Notes: generated by a model from the letters alone, not told the origin. A stretch of 64,000 nt of DNA from Candidatus Siliceabacter maunaloa (GCA_024330185.1 JANDLV010000002.1:96527-160526), one strand, 5' to 3'; positions 48,940-58,134 are shown, counted from the stretch's first letter. Made by a program: numbers and translations.

Positions 48940-49794
48940 GTGCACGCGCCTCTACCCGGCGCGCCGGCAGCGGTCCGACCCGTGGCGATCTCCCCCGACG
49001 AACTCCGTGAGCGGGCGGCTGCGATCCCGTGGTATCAGTCGATCGAGCTCCCCGGCGGGCTGATCACCCGGGGCGACTACGACATGGCGGATGCGCTGGA
49101 GCGGGTCCCCTTTCCCGCCTCACTCGCCGGCCTGCGGTGCCTGGACGTCGGGACCCGAGACGGGTTCTGGGCCTTCGAGATGGAGAGGCGCGGCGCGGCC
49201 GAGGTCGTGGCGACCGACCTCGTGAGCCAGTCCGAGGTCGACCTCCCCGAGCCGCGTCCGAGCTTCGACGCGGAGCACCTACGGCACCTGGACGATCGCA
49301 ACGCCTCCTTCGAGCTCGCCCGCGAGGCGCTCGACTCGCGGGTCGAGTGGAAGCCGATCAACGTCTACGACCTCACGCCTGAGCGGGTCGGCTCCTTCGA
49401 CTTCGCGTTCGTCGGCTCGCTGCTGCTGCACCTGCGCAACCCGGTGGACGCCCTGAGCGCGGTGAGGGGCGTGCTTGCGCCCGACGGTCGTCTGATGTCC
49501 AACAACCCGATCTCCCTCCCACTCACCGTCAAGCGCCCCCTCTGGCCCGCCGCCGACCTGTTCATGAACCCCAACCTGCCCTACTTCTACGTGCCGAACG
49601 CGCGCGGCCACGTCCGCATGGTCGAGGCCGCGGGCTTCGACGTGATGTCGGCGGGCAGGCCCTACCTGCTCCGCTACGGCGAGGGCTGGGCGCGCCGTGG
49701 CTTCGAGAAGCGCCTCGCCGGCGCGGCCCTGCGCGCGATCCAGCTCGTCGGCGCGCCCCACACCTGCGTGGTCGGGCGCCCGAGGCGCGCCTGA
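48940..49794 (+). CDS. CmoB-like SAM methyltransferase, paralog 3
   Basis: 284 aa. WYQSIELPGGLITRGDYDM, LRCLDVGTRDGFWAFEMERRGA, VVATDLVSQ, INVYDLTPERVGSFDFAFVGS and LLLHLRNPVDALSAV. Same architecture as 8000-8800, 38491-39318 and 55411-56157. GTG 48940 is placed by the TAGCCT box. Followed by a GT2 gene on the same strand. Confidence 0.83.
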   Translation: MHAPLPGAPAAVRPVAISPDELRERAAAIPWYQSIELPGGLITRGDYDMADALERVPFPASLAGLRCLDVGTRDGFWAFEMERRGAAEVVATDLVSQSEVDLPEPRPSFDAEHLRHLDDRNASFELAREALDSRVEWKPINVYDLTPERVGSFDFAFVGSLLLHLRNPVDALSAVRGVLAPDGRLMSNNPISLPLTVKRPLWPAADLFMNPNLPYFYVPNARGHVRMVEAAGFDVMSAGRPYLLRYGEGWARRGFEKRLAGAALRAIQLVGAPHTCVVGRPRRA

Positions 49795-49897
49795 GGGGCA
49801 GGCTGACGGGGTGTCTGCTCCCACCCCCGCCGCCGAGGCCGGGCGCTCCTCGACCGGGCCGCAGCGCGCCGGTGGCCCGGGACCTGGGAGCGGACGG

Positions 49898-50857
49898 GTG
49901 AGCGAGATCGGCCCCCGCGTCGACGTGGTGGTGTCCACCCGTGACCGGGCTGTGCGCGTGTGCGCGCTGTTGGACGCGCTGCGCGCGCAGGAGCTGGCGC
50001 GCGAGGCCTTCACGGTCACCGTGGTGGACAACGGCTCGCACGACGCGACCCCGAGCGTGCTCGCGCAGGCAGCCCGCGACGGCCGGCTCGACCTGCGGGT
50101 GGTGCACCGCGCGCGCGGCGACGGCCCCGCCCACGGCCGCGACGCGGGGTGGCGCGCGGGCGCAGCTCCGCTCGTCGCCTTCACCGACGACGACTGCCGC
50201 CCCGAGCCCGGGTGGCTGGCCGCCCTGGTCGAGGCCGCCCGCGCCCGGCCCGCCGCGCTGCTGGCCGGGCGCACCGACCCCGACCCGGCCGAGCTGCACC
50301 GCCTGTCCCCGACCGCCCGCACGCAGGCGGTGCTGCAGGCGGGCCCCTGGTTTCCCACCTGCAACATCGCCTATCCACGCGCGCTGCTCGAGCGCGTCGG
50401 CGGGTTCGACCTGCGCTACGGGTGGGGCGGCGAGGACACCGACCTGGCCTGGCGCGCGCAGGCCGCGGGCGCGCCGGTCGCCTGGGTGGGGGGCGCGCGG
50501 GTCCTGCACGCGGTGGAGGACCTCGGGACCCTGGGCGCGCTGCGCCTCGCCGGGCGCTGGAGCGGAGCGATGCGGGCGTTCGCCGCCCACCCACAGCTAC
50601 GGCGCTCCACGCTGCACCACGGGGTGTTCTGGCGCCGCGCCCACCGCGACCTGGTGCTGGCGGCGGCCGGCCTCGCGCTCGCGCCGCGCCTGGCGCCCGC
50701 CGTGGCGTTGACGCTGCCCTGGCTGCAGGGGGCGCGGCGGCGGCTGTGGTTGACCGGCGGGTCGGCCCGGCACATGCCGCTGCTGCTGGTCGTCGACGCC
50801 ATCGAGGTCGCGGCGGTGGTCCGCGGCGGCGTGCGCTACCGCGTTGCGGTGGTCTGA
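49898..50857 (+). CDS. GT2 family glycosyltransferase
   Basis: About 319 aa from GTG 49898, which follows GGGAG; an in-frame GTG at 49811 would add 29 Pro/Ala-rich residues. RVDVVVSTRDRAVRVCALLDAL, VTVVDNGSHDAT, HGRDAGWRAG, the metal-binding VAFTDDDCRPEPG, and YGWGGEDTDLAWRAQ. The C-terminus has two hydrophobic stretches (RDLVLAAAGLALAPRL, MPLLLVVDAIEVAAVV), so it may be membrane-associated. Confidence 0.85.
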   Translation: MSEIGPRVDVVVSTRDRAVRVCALLDALRAQELAREAFTVTVVDNGSHDATPSVLAQAARDGRLDLRVVHRARGDGPAHGRDAGWRAGAAPLVAFTDDDCRPEPGWLAALVEAARARPAALLAGRTDPDPAELHRLSPTARTQAVLQAGPWFPTCNIAYPRALLERVGGFDLRYGWGGEDTDLAWRAQAAGAPVAWVGGARVLHAVEDLGTLGALRLAGRWSGAMRAFAAHPQLRRSTLHHGVFWRRAHRDLVLAAAGLALAPRLAPAVALTLPWLQGARRRLWLTGGSARHMPLLLVVDAIEVAAVVRGGVRYRVAVV

Positions 50858-50894
50858 CGGACGCGGTTGATCCATGATCGTCGCAGCGTCGGTC

Positions 50895-50910
50895 ATCGAC
50901 CAATCGTCTC
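50895..50910. repeat. 16-mer ATCGACCAATCGTCTC, copy 2
   Basis: Identical to 32049-32064, where it forms one arm of a terminator hairpin. Here it lies 39 nt before the selenium-binding-protein ATG, as one arm of an imperfect dyad with the sequence around 50864-50880. Confidence 0.45.
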
Positions 50911-50948
50911 TGGCAGACTGGGGCCAACCCGAGAGGAGTGAGTGTGCG

Positions 50949-52346
50949 ATGACCGAGCACGAGCACGAGGCCACGACGACGCTGTACCGGACGCCGCGCG
51001 AGGCGATGGAGGCCCCGCCCGAGAAGCTCGCCTACGTCGCGCTGCTGGAACCGGACGCGATCGTGGTGATCGACGTCGACCCCCGTTCTTCGAGCTACGG
51101 GGACGAGGTCGGTCGGTGGGAACCGCCCGCCCAGGACCCGCCCGACGAGTTCCATCACTACGGCTGGAACATCTGTAGCTCGGCGCTGGGCGACGACCAT
51201 GAGCACGACGGTGCCATGGAGCGCCGCTACCTCGTCGTGCCCGGCATCCGGACGTCGCGCATCTACGTCCTCGACGTCGGCGTCGATCCTCGCCAGCCGC
51301 GCCTGGTCAAGATAATCGAGCCTGCCGAGGTCATGGGCGAGGGCCACTACAGCCGCCCGCACACCGTGCACTGCGGCCCCGGTGGCCTGTTCGTGAGCGC
51401 TCTCGGCTCGGGGTCCGTCGACGGCGAGGACGGCCCCGCCGGCATCTTCACCATGGATCATGACGACTTCAAGGTCACCGGTCAGTGGGAGCTCGATCGC
51501 GGTAGCCAGCAGTACGCCTACGACTTCTGGTGGCACGTCGACGAGGGGGTGATGATCACCAGTGAATGGGCTCCGCCACGGTTGATCGAGAACGGGATCG
51601 TTCCGGAGGCACTGCTCAACCGCGAGTACGGCCACAAGCTTCACTTCTTCGATCTCAAGGAGCGTCGGCACATCACCGAGATCGATCTGGGAGACGAGCA
51701 CCAGATGGCCCTGGAGGTGCGCCCCGCCCACGACCCGACCAAGACCTACGGCTTTCTCGGGGTCGTCATCGACGTGACCGACCTCTCCGCGTCGGTCTGG
51801 ACCTGGTACAAGGAGGGCGATCAGTGGAAGGCGAAGAAGACGATCCACATCCCGGCCGTTCCCGTCGATGCCGACACGCTGCCACCGCTGCTGAAGGGCT
51901 TCGGCGCGGTGCCACCCGTCGTCACCGACATCGATCTCTCGCTCGACGACCGCTTCCTGTACGTCGCCTGCTACGGACTGGGGGAACTGCACCAGTACGA
52001 CGTCAGCGACCCCTTCGCACCGCGCCTGGTCGACAAGATCGAGCTGGGCGGAATACTCCACCACGCCGACCATGCGTCAGGTCGCCCCTGGGCCGGTGCG
52101 CCGCAGATGGTCGAGGTGAGCAGAGACGGACGGCGCGTCTACGGCACGAACTCGCTCTACAGTGCTTGGGACCTTCAGTTCTACCCCGAGGGCGTACCCG
52201 GAGCGATGTTCAAGGCCGACGTCGACGTGGAGAACGGGGGCTTTGCGCTCGACCCCGAGTTCCACGTGGAGTTCCCCGGCCACCGCGCTCACCAGATCCG
52301 CCTCGAGGGCGGCGACTGCTCCACCGACTCGTTCTGCTTCGTGTGA
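50949..52346 (+). CDS. selenium-binding protein / methanethiol oxidase family
   Basis: 465 aa, full length for the SBP56/SELENBP1 family. Recognisable blocks are KLAYVALLEPDAIVVIDVDP, HHYGWNICSSALGDD, RRYLVVPGIRTSRIYVLDV, RPHTVHCGPGGLFVSALG, HHYD-like LHQYDVSDP and GGDCSTDSFCFV at the end. Family members oxidise methanethiol to formaldehyde, H2S and H2O2. The first Cys of the usual CSSC pair is present, the second is Ala. ATG 50949 has GAGAGGAG at good spacing, unlike most neighbours. Why it lies among glycan genes is unclear. Confidence 0.92.
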   Translation: MTEHEHEATTTLYRTPREAMEAPPEKLAYVALLEPDAIVVIDVDPRSSSYGDEVGRWEPPAQDPPDEFHHYGWNICSSALGDDHEHDGAMERRYLVVPGIRTSRIYVLDVGVDPRQPRLVKIIEPAEVMGEGHYSRPHTVHCGPGGLFVSALGSGSVDGEDGPAGIFTMDHDDFKVTGQWELDRGSQQYAYDFWWHVDEGVMITSEWAPPRLIENGIVPEALLNREYGHKLHFFDLKERRHITEIDLGDEHQMALEVRPAHDPTKTYGFLGVVIDVTDLSASVWTWYKEGDQWKAKKTIHIPAVPVDADTLPPLLKGFGAVPPVVTDIDLSLDDRFLYVACYGLGELHQYDVSDPFAPRLVDKIELGGILHHADHASGRPWAGAPQMVEVSRDGRRVYGTNSLYSAWDLQFYPEGVPGAMFKADVDVENGGFALDPEFHVEFPGHRAHQIRLEGGDCSTDSFCFV

Positions 52347-52390
52347 CGTCCAGACCCCGCGCTCGGTGATCCGGTCGCGGCGCGCGAGTC

Positions 52391-53488
52391 GTGGAGGTCG
52401 CCCTGCTGCACCCCTACTACTGGCCGGAGGTGCGCCGGGGCTCCGAGCGGGCCGTCCACGACCTGGCCGCGGGGCTGGTCGCGGCCGGCCACGGCGCGCG
52501 GGTGGTGACCACCCGCGCCGGGCGGCGCGCGACCACTGCGGTCGAGGACGGGGTGATCGTGCGCCGTCTCGGGCGCCCTCCCGAGCGGCTGGCGAGCTGG
52601 GCGGGACTCCCGCGGCCGGCGGCCCATCTCCCGGTGGCGTGGAGGGATCTGAGCCGCGCGGCCCCCGACGTGGCCCACGCCTTCTACGTCGGCGAGGGGC
52701 TGGCCGCCATGGCCTGGGCCTCTCACACCGGCAGACCGGCGGTCTTCTCGGTCATGGGCCTCCCGCGGCCCGAGGGGCTCGGCGGCCGAAGGCGCGCGCT
52801 GGCCGCCGCGCGCCGCGTCGCGCGCGGCGCCGACGCCGTCGTCGCGATCAGCGCCGCGGTGGCCGAGGGTGTGCGCCGCCACCTCGGCGGGTCGCCACGG
52901 GTCATCCACCCTGGCGTGGACCTGCGGACGTTCTCGCCCGGCGGCCGGCGCGCGGGGGAGCCGACGGTCTATTGCGCCGCTGCCCTGGAGGACCCGCGCA
53001 AGCAGGCCGAGCTCCTGCTGGGCGCCTTCGCGCGCGTGCGCCGGGCGCGGCCCGACGCGCGGCTGGTGCTCGAGCGTCCGCGCGACGCTGCGCTCGCCGC
53101 GCGCCTGGCCTGCGCGGAGGGCGTGGAGCTCGCGGAGGCCGCCCGCGACGACCTCACGCTCGTGGCGCGCTACCGCGCCGCCTGGACCTCCGTGCTCCCC
53201 TCCCGCGCAGAGGCCTTCGGGCTCGTTCTGGCCGAGGGCCTGGCCTGCGGCACCCCGGGGGTGGGCACTCACGAGGGCGGCATCCCCGAGATCCTCGACG
53301 ACGATGCGACCGGCCGGCTCTTCGCGCCGGGCGACGAGGCGGGGCTGGCGCGGGCGCTGCTCGAGGCGCTCGAGCTGGCCGGCGACCCGGCCACGGCCCA
53401 GGCCTGCCGCGTGCACGCGGCGCGTTACGACCAGGAGCGCTGCGTGCGCGAGCACCTCGCGCTGTACCGCTCGCTCGGTGCGCAGTGA
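52391..53488 (+). CDS. GT4 family glycosyltransferase
   Basis: 365 aa GT-B fold. VEVALLHPYYWPEVRRGSER, VIHPGVDLRTFSPGG, and the donor site PSRAEAFGLVLAEGLACGTPGVGTHEGGIPEIL. The region that should read GR...KG reads AALEDPRKQAELL, a variant. No -10 box or Shine-Dalgarno is obvious before GTG 52391. It is the first of three glycosyltransferases in a row. Confidence 0.85.
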   Translation: MEVALLHPYYWPEVRRGSERAVHDLAAGLVAAGHGARVVTTRAGRRATTAVEDGVIVRRLGRPPERLASWAGLPRPAAHLPVAWRDLSRAAPDVAHAFYVGEGLAAMAWASHTGRPAVFSVMGLPRPEGLGGRRRALAAARRVARGADAVVAISAAVAEGVRRHLGGSPRVIHPGVDLRTFSPGGRRAGEPTVYCAAALEDPRKQAELLLGAFARVRRARPDARLVLERPRDAALAARLACAEGVELAEAARDDLTLVARYRAAWTSVLPSRAEAFGLVLAEGLACGTPGVGTHEGGIPEILDDDATGRLFAPGDEAGLARALLEALELAGDPATAQACRVHAARYDQERCVREHLALYRSLGAQ

Positions 53489-53492
53489 GGCC

Positions 53493-54425
53493 GTGCCGGG
53501 CGCGCCGGTGACGATCGCGATCGTGTCGTTCAACACGCGCGAGCTCCTCGACGCGTGCCTGACCTCGCTGCGCCCCGACCACGACGCGGGGCGCGCCGAG
53601 GTGTGGGTGGTGGACAACGCGTCCACCGACGGCTCGCCCGCGATGGTGCGCTCCCGCCACGGCTGGGCGAGGCTCGTCGAGGCCGGCGCCAACCTGGGTT
53701 ACGGCCCCGCGGTGAACCTCGTGGCGCGCCGTACGGCGACGCCATGGATCGCTTCGGCGAACGCCGACCTGCGCTTCACGCCGGGCGCGCTGGAGGCGCT
53801 GCTCGCGGCCGGGACCCGGGACCCCCGTACGGGCGCGCTCGCGCCCCGGCTCGTGCTGCCAGGCGGGCGCACCCAGCACAGCGTCCACCCCTTCCCCGGC
53901 GTACGTGTGGCCGCCGCGGTCAACCTCGGCCTCGGCGCGCGCGTGCCCGGGCTCGGCGAGCGCCTGTGCCTCGAGGGCCACTGGGACCCGGAGCGTCCGC
54001 GCGGCGTGCCGTGGGCCCACGGCGCCCTGCTGCTGGTGCGCCGCCGCGCGTGGGAGGCCGCCGGCGGCTTCGACGACGCGATGTGGTTCTACGCCGAGGA
54101 TCTCGACCTCTGCTGGCGCGTGCGGCGCGCCGGGTTCACCGTGCGCTACGTGCCGGCCGCCCGCGTGCACCACGAGCGCTCGGCCGCCGCGACGGCCGCC
54201 TGGGCAGACGACCGTCACGTGCGCTCGCAGGCCGCCGCCTACGCCTGGATGCGCCGCCGGGGCGGCCGGCCCCGAGCCGCCGTGGTGGCCGCGCTGAACG
54301 CGGGCCTGCCGGCACTGGGCGCGGCCGCCGCGCTGGCACCCGGGCGTCGTGCCCGGTTGCGCCACTGGGCCCGCCTGCACGCCCGCGCGTGGATCAGGGC
54401 GCGCCGCGCCGGGGCGAGCGCGTAG
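53493..54425 (+). CDS. GT2 glycosyltransferase, rhamnosyltransferase-like
   Basis: About 310 aa. VTIAIVSFNTRELLDACLTSL, VWVVDNASTDGSPAMV, GANLGYGPAVNLV, the metal site ASANADLRFTPGALEALL, and FYAEDLDLCWRVRRAG with VHHERSAA resemble WbbL-type rhamnosyltransferases. The start is GTG 53493, or GTG 53478 overlapping the previous stop. A C-terminal hydrophobic stretch precedes a basic tail. Confidence 0.85.
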   Translation: MPGAPVTIAIVSFNTRELLDACLTSLRPDHDAGRAEVWVVDNASTDGSPAMVRSRHGWARLVEAGANLGYGPAVNLVARRTATPWIASANADLRFTPGALEALLAAGTRDPRTGALAPRLVLPGGRTQHSVHPFPGVRVAAAVNLGLGARVPGLGERLCLEGHWDPERPRGVPWAHGALLLVRRRAWEAAGGFDDAMWFYAEDLDLCWRVRRAGFTVRYVPAARVHHERSAAATAAWADDRHVRSQAAAYAWMRRRGGRPRAAVVAALNAGLPALGAAAALAPGRRARLRHWARLHARAWIRARRAGASA

Positions 54426-54428
54426 CTT
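54423..54428 (+). promoter_or_regulatory. -10 box (TAGCTT) of the 54435 GT2 gene
   Basis: The box contains the stop codon of the previous gene and ends 6 nt before ATG 54435. Confidence 0.5.
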
Positions 54429-54434
54429 CGCACG

Positions 54435-55382
54435 ATGGACGATCGCCTCCTGACCGTGATCGTGCCCGCCCGCGACGCCGCGGCGACGCTCCCCGCGCTG
54501 CTGGCGGCCCTGGGGGCACAGGTCGACGCCGGGCCCTTCGAGGTCGTCGTCGCCGATGACGGCTCGCGCGACGGCACGCCCGGGATCGCCCGCGCGGCCG
54601 GCGCCCGCGTGGCTCACAGCGCCGGACCGGGCAGCGGGCCCGGCGCCGCGCGCAACGCGGGTCTCGCGCTCGCGCGCGGCTCCATCCTCGCCTTCACCGA
54701 CGCGGACTGCATCCCGACCCCGGACTGGCTGCGGCGGGGCCGCGCGGCGCTCGCGCACGCCGACCTCGTGCAGGGCGCCGTCCTCCCGCCTCCCGGCCGA
54801 TCGATCGGCCCCTTCGACCGCCACGTCAACGTCACCGCCCCCCGCGGCCTGTTCGAGGCGGCCAACCTGCTCGCGCGGCGCGAGCTCGTCGAGCGCCTCG
54901 GCGGGTTCGAGCCGGGCGTGGCGCTGGCGACCGGAAAGGAGATGGGCGAGGACGCGTGGCTGGGCTGGCGCGCCGTGCGCAGTGGGGCGCGGACCGCCTT
55001 CTGTGCCGATGCGCTCGTCCACCACGAGATCTTCCCGCGCTCGGCGGCGGGTCTGCTCGCCGAGCGCACCCGCGTGCGGTTCTTCCCCGAGCTGGCGCGG
55101 CGGATACCGGAGCTGCGCGAGACGCTCTTCTGGCGCCGCGTGTTCCTCAGCCGGCGCAGCGCGGCCTTTGACCTCGCGCTGGTCGGCCTGGGCGTCGGCG
55201 TGCGCAGCCGGCGTGCCGGCGCCTGCTGCGCCGCGATCCCCTACCTCGCCATCGCGGTGTCCTCGACCCGCCACCGCGGCCGGCGGCGGCCCTGGGCCAC
55301 GCTGGTCTACATCGCTGCCGATGCGGTGGGCGCGGCAGCCCTGGTTGTCGGTAGCGTGCGCGCGCGCACGCCGGTCCTCTGA
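54435..55382 (+). CDS. GT2 family glycosyltransferase
   Basis: 315 aa. LTVIVPARDAAATLPALLAAL, FEVVVADDGSRDGTPG, GPGAARNAGLALARG, metal-binding LAFTDADCIPTPDWL, and GEDAWLGWRAVRSG. The last ~80 residues contain two hydrophobic segments, suggesting membrane attachment. ATG 54435 is set by the TAGCTT box. Confidence 0.87.
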   Translation: MDDRLLTVIVPARDAAATLPALLAALGAQVDAGPFEVVVADDGSRDGTPGIARAAGARVAHSAGPGSGPGAARNAGLALARGSILAFTDADCIPTPDWLRRGRAALAHADLVQGAVLPPPGRSIGPFDRHVNVTAPRGLFEAANLLARRELVERLGGFEPGVALATGKEMGEDAWLGWRAVRSGARTAFCADALVHHEIFPRSAAGLLAERTRVRFFPELARRIPELRETLFWRRVFLSRRSAAFDLALVGLGVGVRSRRAGACCAAIPYLAIAVSSTRHRGRRRPWATLVYIAADAVGAAALVVGSVRARTPVL

Positions 55383-55396
55383 TCTGAACCCGCCGC

Positions 55397-55402
55397 TAGC
55401 GT
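55397..55402 (+). promoter_or_regulatory. -10 box (TAGCGT) of methyltransferase paralog 4
   Basis: It ends 8 nt before ATG 55411. Confidence 0.5.
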
Positions 55403-55410
55403 CCGCCCCG

Positions 55411-56157
55411 ATGATCGACGACGACCTGCGCCGGCGCGTGGCGCAGCACCGCTGGTACCACACGATGGAGCTGGCCCCCGGCCTGGTCACCCACGGCTGG
55501 TTCGACCTGCGCGCCGACGTGCACCGCTACGGGCTGCCCGAGCGCATGGACGGCGTGCGCGCCCTCGACGTGGGCACGTGGGACGGGTTCTGGGCCTTCG
55601 AGATGGAGCGCCGGGGCGCGCAGGTCGTCGCGCTGGACCTCGACTACGAGCGCGAGCTGGACTGGCCGCCCCGACGCCGACCGACCGCCTACAGCGCGGA
55701 CCCTCGCGGCGCGGGCTTCGCCCTGGCTCACGAGATCCTGGGCTCGCGGGTGGAGCGCGTCGTGCGCTCCATCTACGACGCCACCCCGGACGACCTGGGC
55801 ACCTTCGACTGGGTCCTGTGCGGCTCGGTGCTCATCCACCTGCGCGACCAGCTCCTGGCGCTGGAGCGGATCGCGAGCCTGTGCCGGGGCACGTTCGTCT
55901 CGGCGGAGGAGTACCACCGCGGGCTCGGCCTCCTCCCCCTCCCCGTCTCGCGCTACCAGGCCGACCGTGACCGCGCCGTGGTCTTCTGGCAGCCCAGCGC
56001 GCGCACCTGGCGGCGGATGCTGTGGAGCGCGGGCTTCGACAGGGTGGAGCGCCGCGCGCGCTTCGACATGCACGCGGGCGAGGGCGAGCGCACCTTCACC
56101 GTGCGCCACCAGATCCTGCACGGGATCAAGGCCGCAGCAGCTCCAGGCGCGACCTGA
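55411..56157 (+). CDS. CmoB-like SAM methyltransferase, paralog 4
   Basis: 248 aa. HRWYHTMELAPGLVTHGWFDLR, VRALDVGTWDGFWAFEMERRGA, VVALDLDYERELDWP, FDWVLCGSVLIHLRDQLLALE. Fourth member of the paralog set; its N-terminus is closest to the copy at 8000. Convergent with the second GT-C-like gene. Target unknown, glycan inferred. Confidence 0.83.
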   Translation: MIDDDLRRRVAQHRWYHTMELAPGLVTHGWFDLRADVHRYGLPERMDGVRALDVGTWDGFWAFEMERRGAQVVALDLDYERELDWPPRRRPTAYSADPRGAGFALAHEILGSRVERVVRSIYDATPDDLGTFDWVLCGSVLIHLRDQLLALERIASLCRGTFVSAEEYHRGLGLLPLPVSRYQADRDRAVVFWQPSARTWRRMLWSAGFDRVERRARFDMHAGEGERTFTVRHQILHGIKAAAAPGAT

Positions 56158-56184
56158 GCGCCGCGGCGCACCAGCGTTCGTCGT

Positions 56185-58134
56185 CTACGGCGAAGCGGCG
56201 GGCAGCCGGTACACGCGGAAGTCGGCGTCGCTGAAGATCGCCCGCTCGCCGGCAAGGCACTCCCCCGCGCGGTAGGGCTCCAGGTAGCGGCGGACCACCG
56301 CGGGCAGGTCGCGCACGACGACGTATCCCTCGCGCGCGCGAGCGCGGACCTCGCGACACGGCGCCAGCCCGGGAATGAGCTGCACGTCGTGCTGGAGGCG
56401 GTCGCCGGCCAGCGGACCGATCACCTGCGGCGACAGACTGATCGGGGCGTCCCCGTCGCGGAACTCCTCCTGCGCGGCGAACCATGCGATGACCGGCGTC
56501 GCGGTCGTCGCGTTGGTGCGCGCGTGGCGCTCCACGTAGCCCGGCGCGGCCAACGCGAGCGCCACCGCCGCAGCGACCGGCGCCACGGCGGCTGAGGCGC
56601 GCAGCACCCGCGGGGCCCCAACGGCGAACCGCGCCACCACCGCGAGGCCGGCGCCGGCGAACGCCCCCGCGCCGAGCAGCCTCGGGCTCGGCATCAGCGG
56701 ATACCGGATGTCGAGGCTGCCCAGCCCCGACCAGACCGCCGCGAGGACGAGCAGACCGATCGCCACCATCCCGCCCGGGCCGCGACCGCGGCTGGCCAGC
56801 GCGAGCGCGACCGCCCCGGCGCAGACCGCCGGCATGAGGTAGCGGATGACGAACAGAGATAGGTCAACGAAGGTGTCGGTGGCCACCCCGGTGTAGGGCG
56901 CGCTCATCCAGGCCAGGAGGGCCACGGCCGTCGCGACGCTCGCGACGACGACCGCCCGGCTGCGCGCCAACACCCACGCGAGCATGCCGGCGGCCAGCAG
57001 GACGAGGCCGCCGGCGAGACCGTCCACGTAGGTGGCGGTGCGACCCTCGAGGCTGGCGATCGGTCGGTCGAGGAAGCTCGTGTCGATACGGGCGAGCGCG
57101 GGCGGCGCCGGATCTGACCACGGCGTCGTCAGCAGCGGCCAGAGCGGCGAGCCGTGCACGATGAGGTTGCGCACGTACCAGACGCCACCGACAGCGACGG
57201 CCCCGGCCACCGCGGCGAGGAGCAGCCCCCGCGCGGGCAGCGGCGGGATGCCCCGGCGCCTGGACAGGTACAGCGCGACGCCGAGCACGATCACCACGAG
57301 CGGCGCCGTCGTCGTCTTCGTCCCGACCGACAGCCCGCTGGCCAGGATCGCCACCGCCAGCAGCGGCGGCCGGCGCACCGCCGCCACGCACAGGGCCGCC
57401 GCCACGACGAGCCATGTGAGGGCGGCGAGGTCGTTCTTCGGGTAGTTCAGCGCACCGACGATCGACGGGCCGACGACGACTGCGAGGATCGTGATCGCCG
57501 CCACCGCGGCTGCGACCCCGACCCTGCGCAGCCCGACCCAGCCCGCCGCGGCGAGCAGCGCGAGCAGCGCCGGCGTCGCCAGCGCGATCGGCACGAAGCT
57601 GCGTGACAGGCCCATCGACCATGCGAGCAGGATCTCGTGCGTCAGCGGGTAGGCGCCGGCCTGGAAGTCCTCGCTGGCCTGGACCTCGGCGCCCGGTCGG
57701 CCGCTGTGGATCCAGTTGACGATCTCCGGCAGGACATAGGCGGTGCCGTCGATCCCGACCGCAGGGTGGCGCAGGAAGAAGTACACGAGCGCCAGCAGCA
57801 CGCCGGCGGCCGCGCCGACGGCCAGTCGCATGCCGGTGGGCGCCGCGGCGATCGCGCGAGCGAGCTCGTCGAGCAGCCGGACCGCCGGGTCGGGCAGTAC
57901 CGCGCGCACAGCGAGCCACGTCGCGCCGGCGGCGAGAGTCAGGACCACCGGGCTCGACCCAAGCCCGACGAGGGCGAGCAGGAGCGTCTGCGCCACCGCG
58001 GCGCCGGCGCCGAGCACGGCGGCGACGAGCACGCGCTCCAGGCCTTCGGGCACGAGCGCGCTGGCCGCCCGCAGCGCCGCTGCGCCCAGCGCCAGCAGCG
58101 CGACCACCAGCAGGGCGTGATGCAGCAGCGTCAT
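56185..58134 (-). CDS. GT-C-like polytopic membrane protein, paralog 2
   Basis: 649 aa, nearly the same length as 33544-35493 and sharing VGIDGTAYVLPE, AYPLTHEILLAWSMG, SVGTKTTTAPLVVIV and NLIVHGSPLWPL. Twelve or more membrane helices and a soluble C-terminal region. Inferred to transfer a sugar from a polyprenyl-phosphate donor on the outer face, or to polymerise. Its 5' neighbourhood contains two gene remnants. ATG 58134; no -10 box seen close by. Confidence 0.75.
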   Translation of the reverse strand: MTLLHHALLVVALLALGAAALRAASALVPEGLERVLVAAVLGAGAAVAQTLLLALVGLGSSPVVLTLAAGATWLAVRAVLPDPAVRLLDELARAIAAAPTGMRLAVGAAAGVLLALVYFFLRHPAVGIDGTAYVLPEIVNWIHSGRPGAEVQASEDFQAGAYPLTHEILLAWSMGLSRSFVPIALATPALLALLAAAGWVGLRRVGVAAAVAAITILAVVVGPSIVGALNYPKNDLAALTWLVVAAALCVAAVRRPPLLAVAILASGLSVGTKTTTAPLVVIVLGVALYLSRRRGIPPLPARGLLLAAVAGAVAVGGVWYVRNLIVHGSPLWPLLTTPWSDPAPPALARIDTSFLDRPIASLEGRTATYVDGLAGGLVLLAAGMLAWVLARSRAVVVASVATAVALLAWMSAPYTGVATDTFVDLSLFVIRYLMPAVCAGAVALALASRGRGPGGMVAIGLLVLAAVWSGLGSLDIRYPLMPSPRLLGAGAFAGAGLAVVARFAVGAPRVLRASAAVAPVAAAVALALAAPGYVERHARTNATTATPVIAWFAAQEEFRDGDAPISLSPQVIGPLAGDRLQHDVQLIPGLAPCREVRARAREGYVVVRDLPAVVRRYLEPYRAGECLAGERAIFSDADFRVYRLPAASP

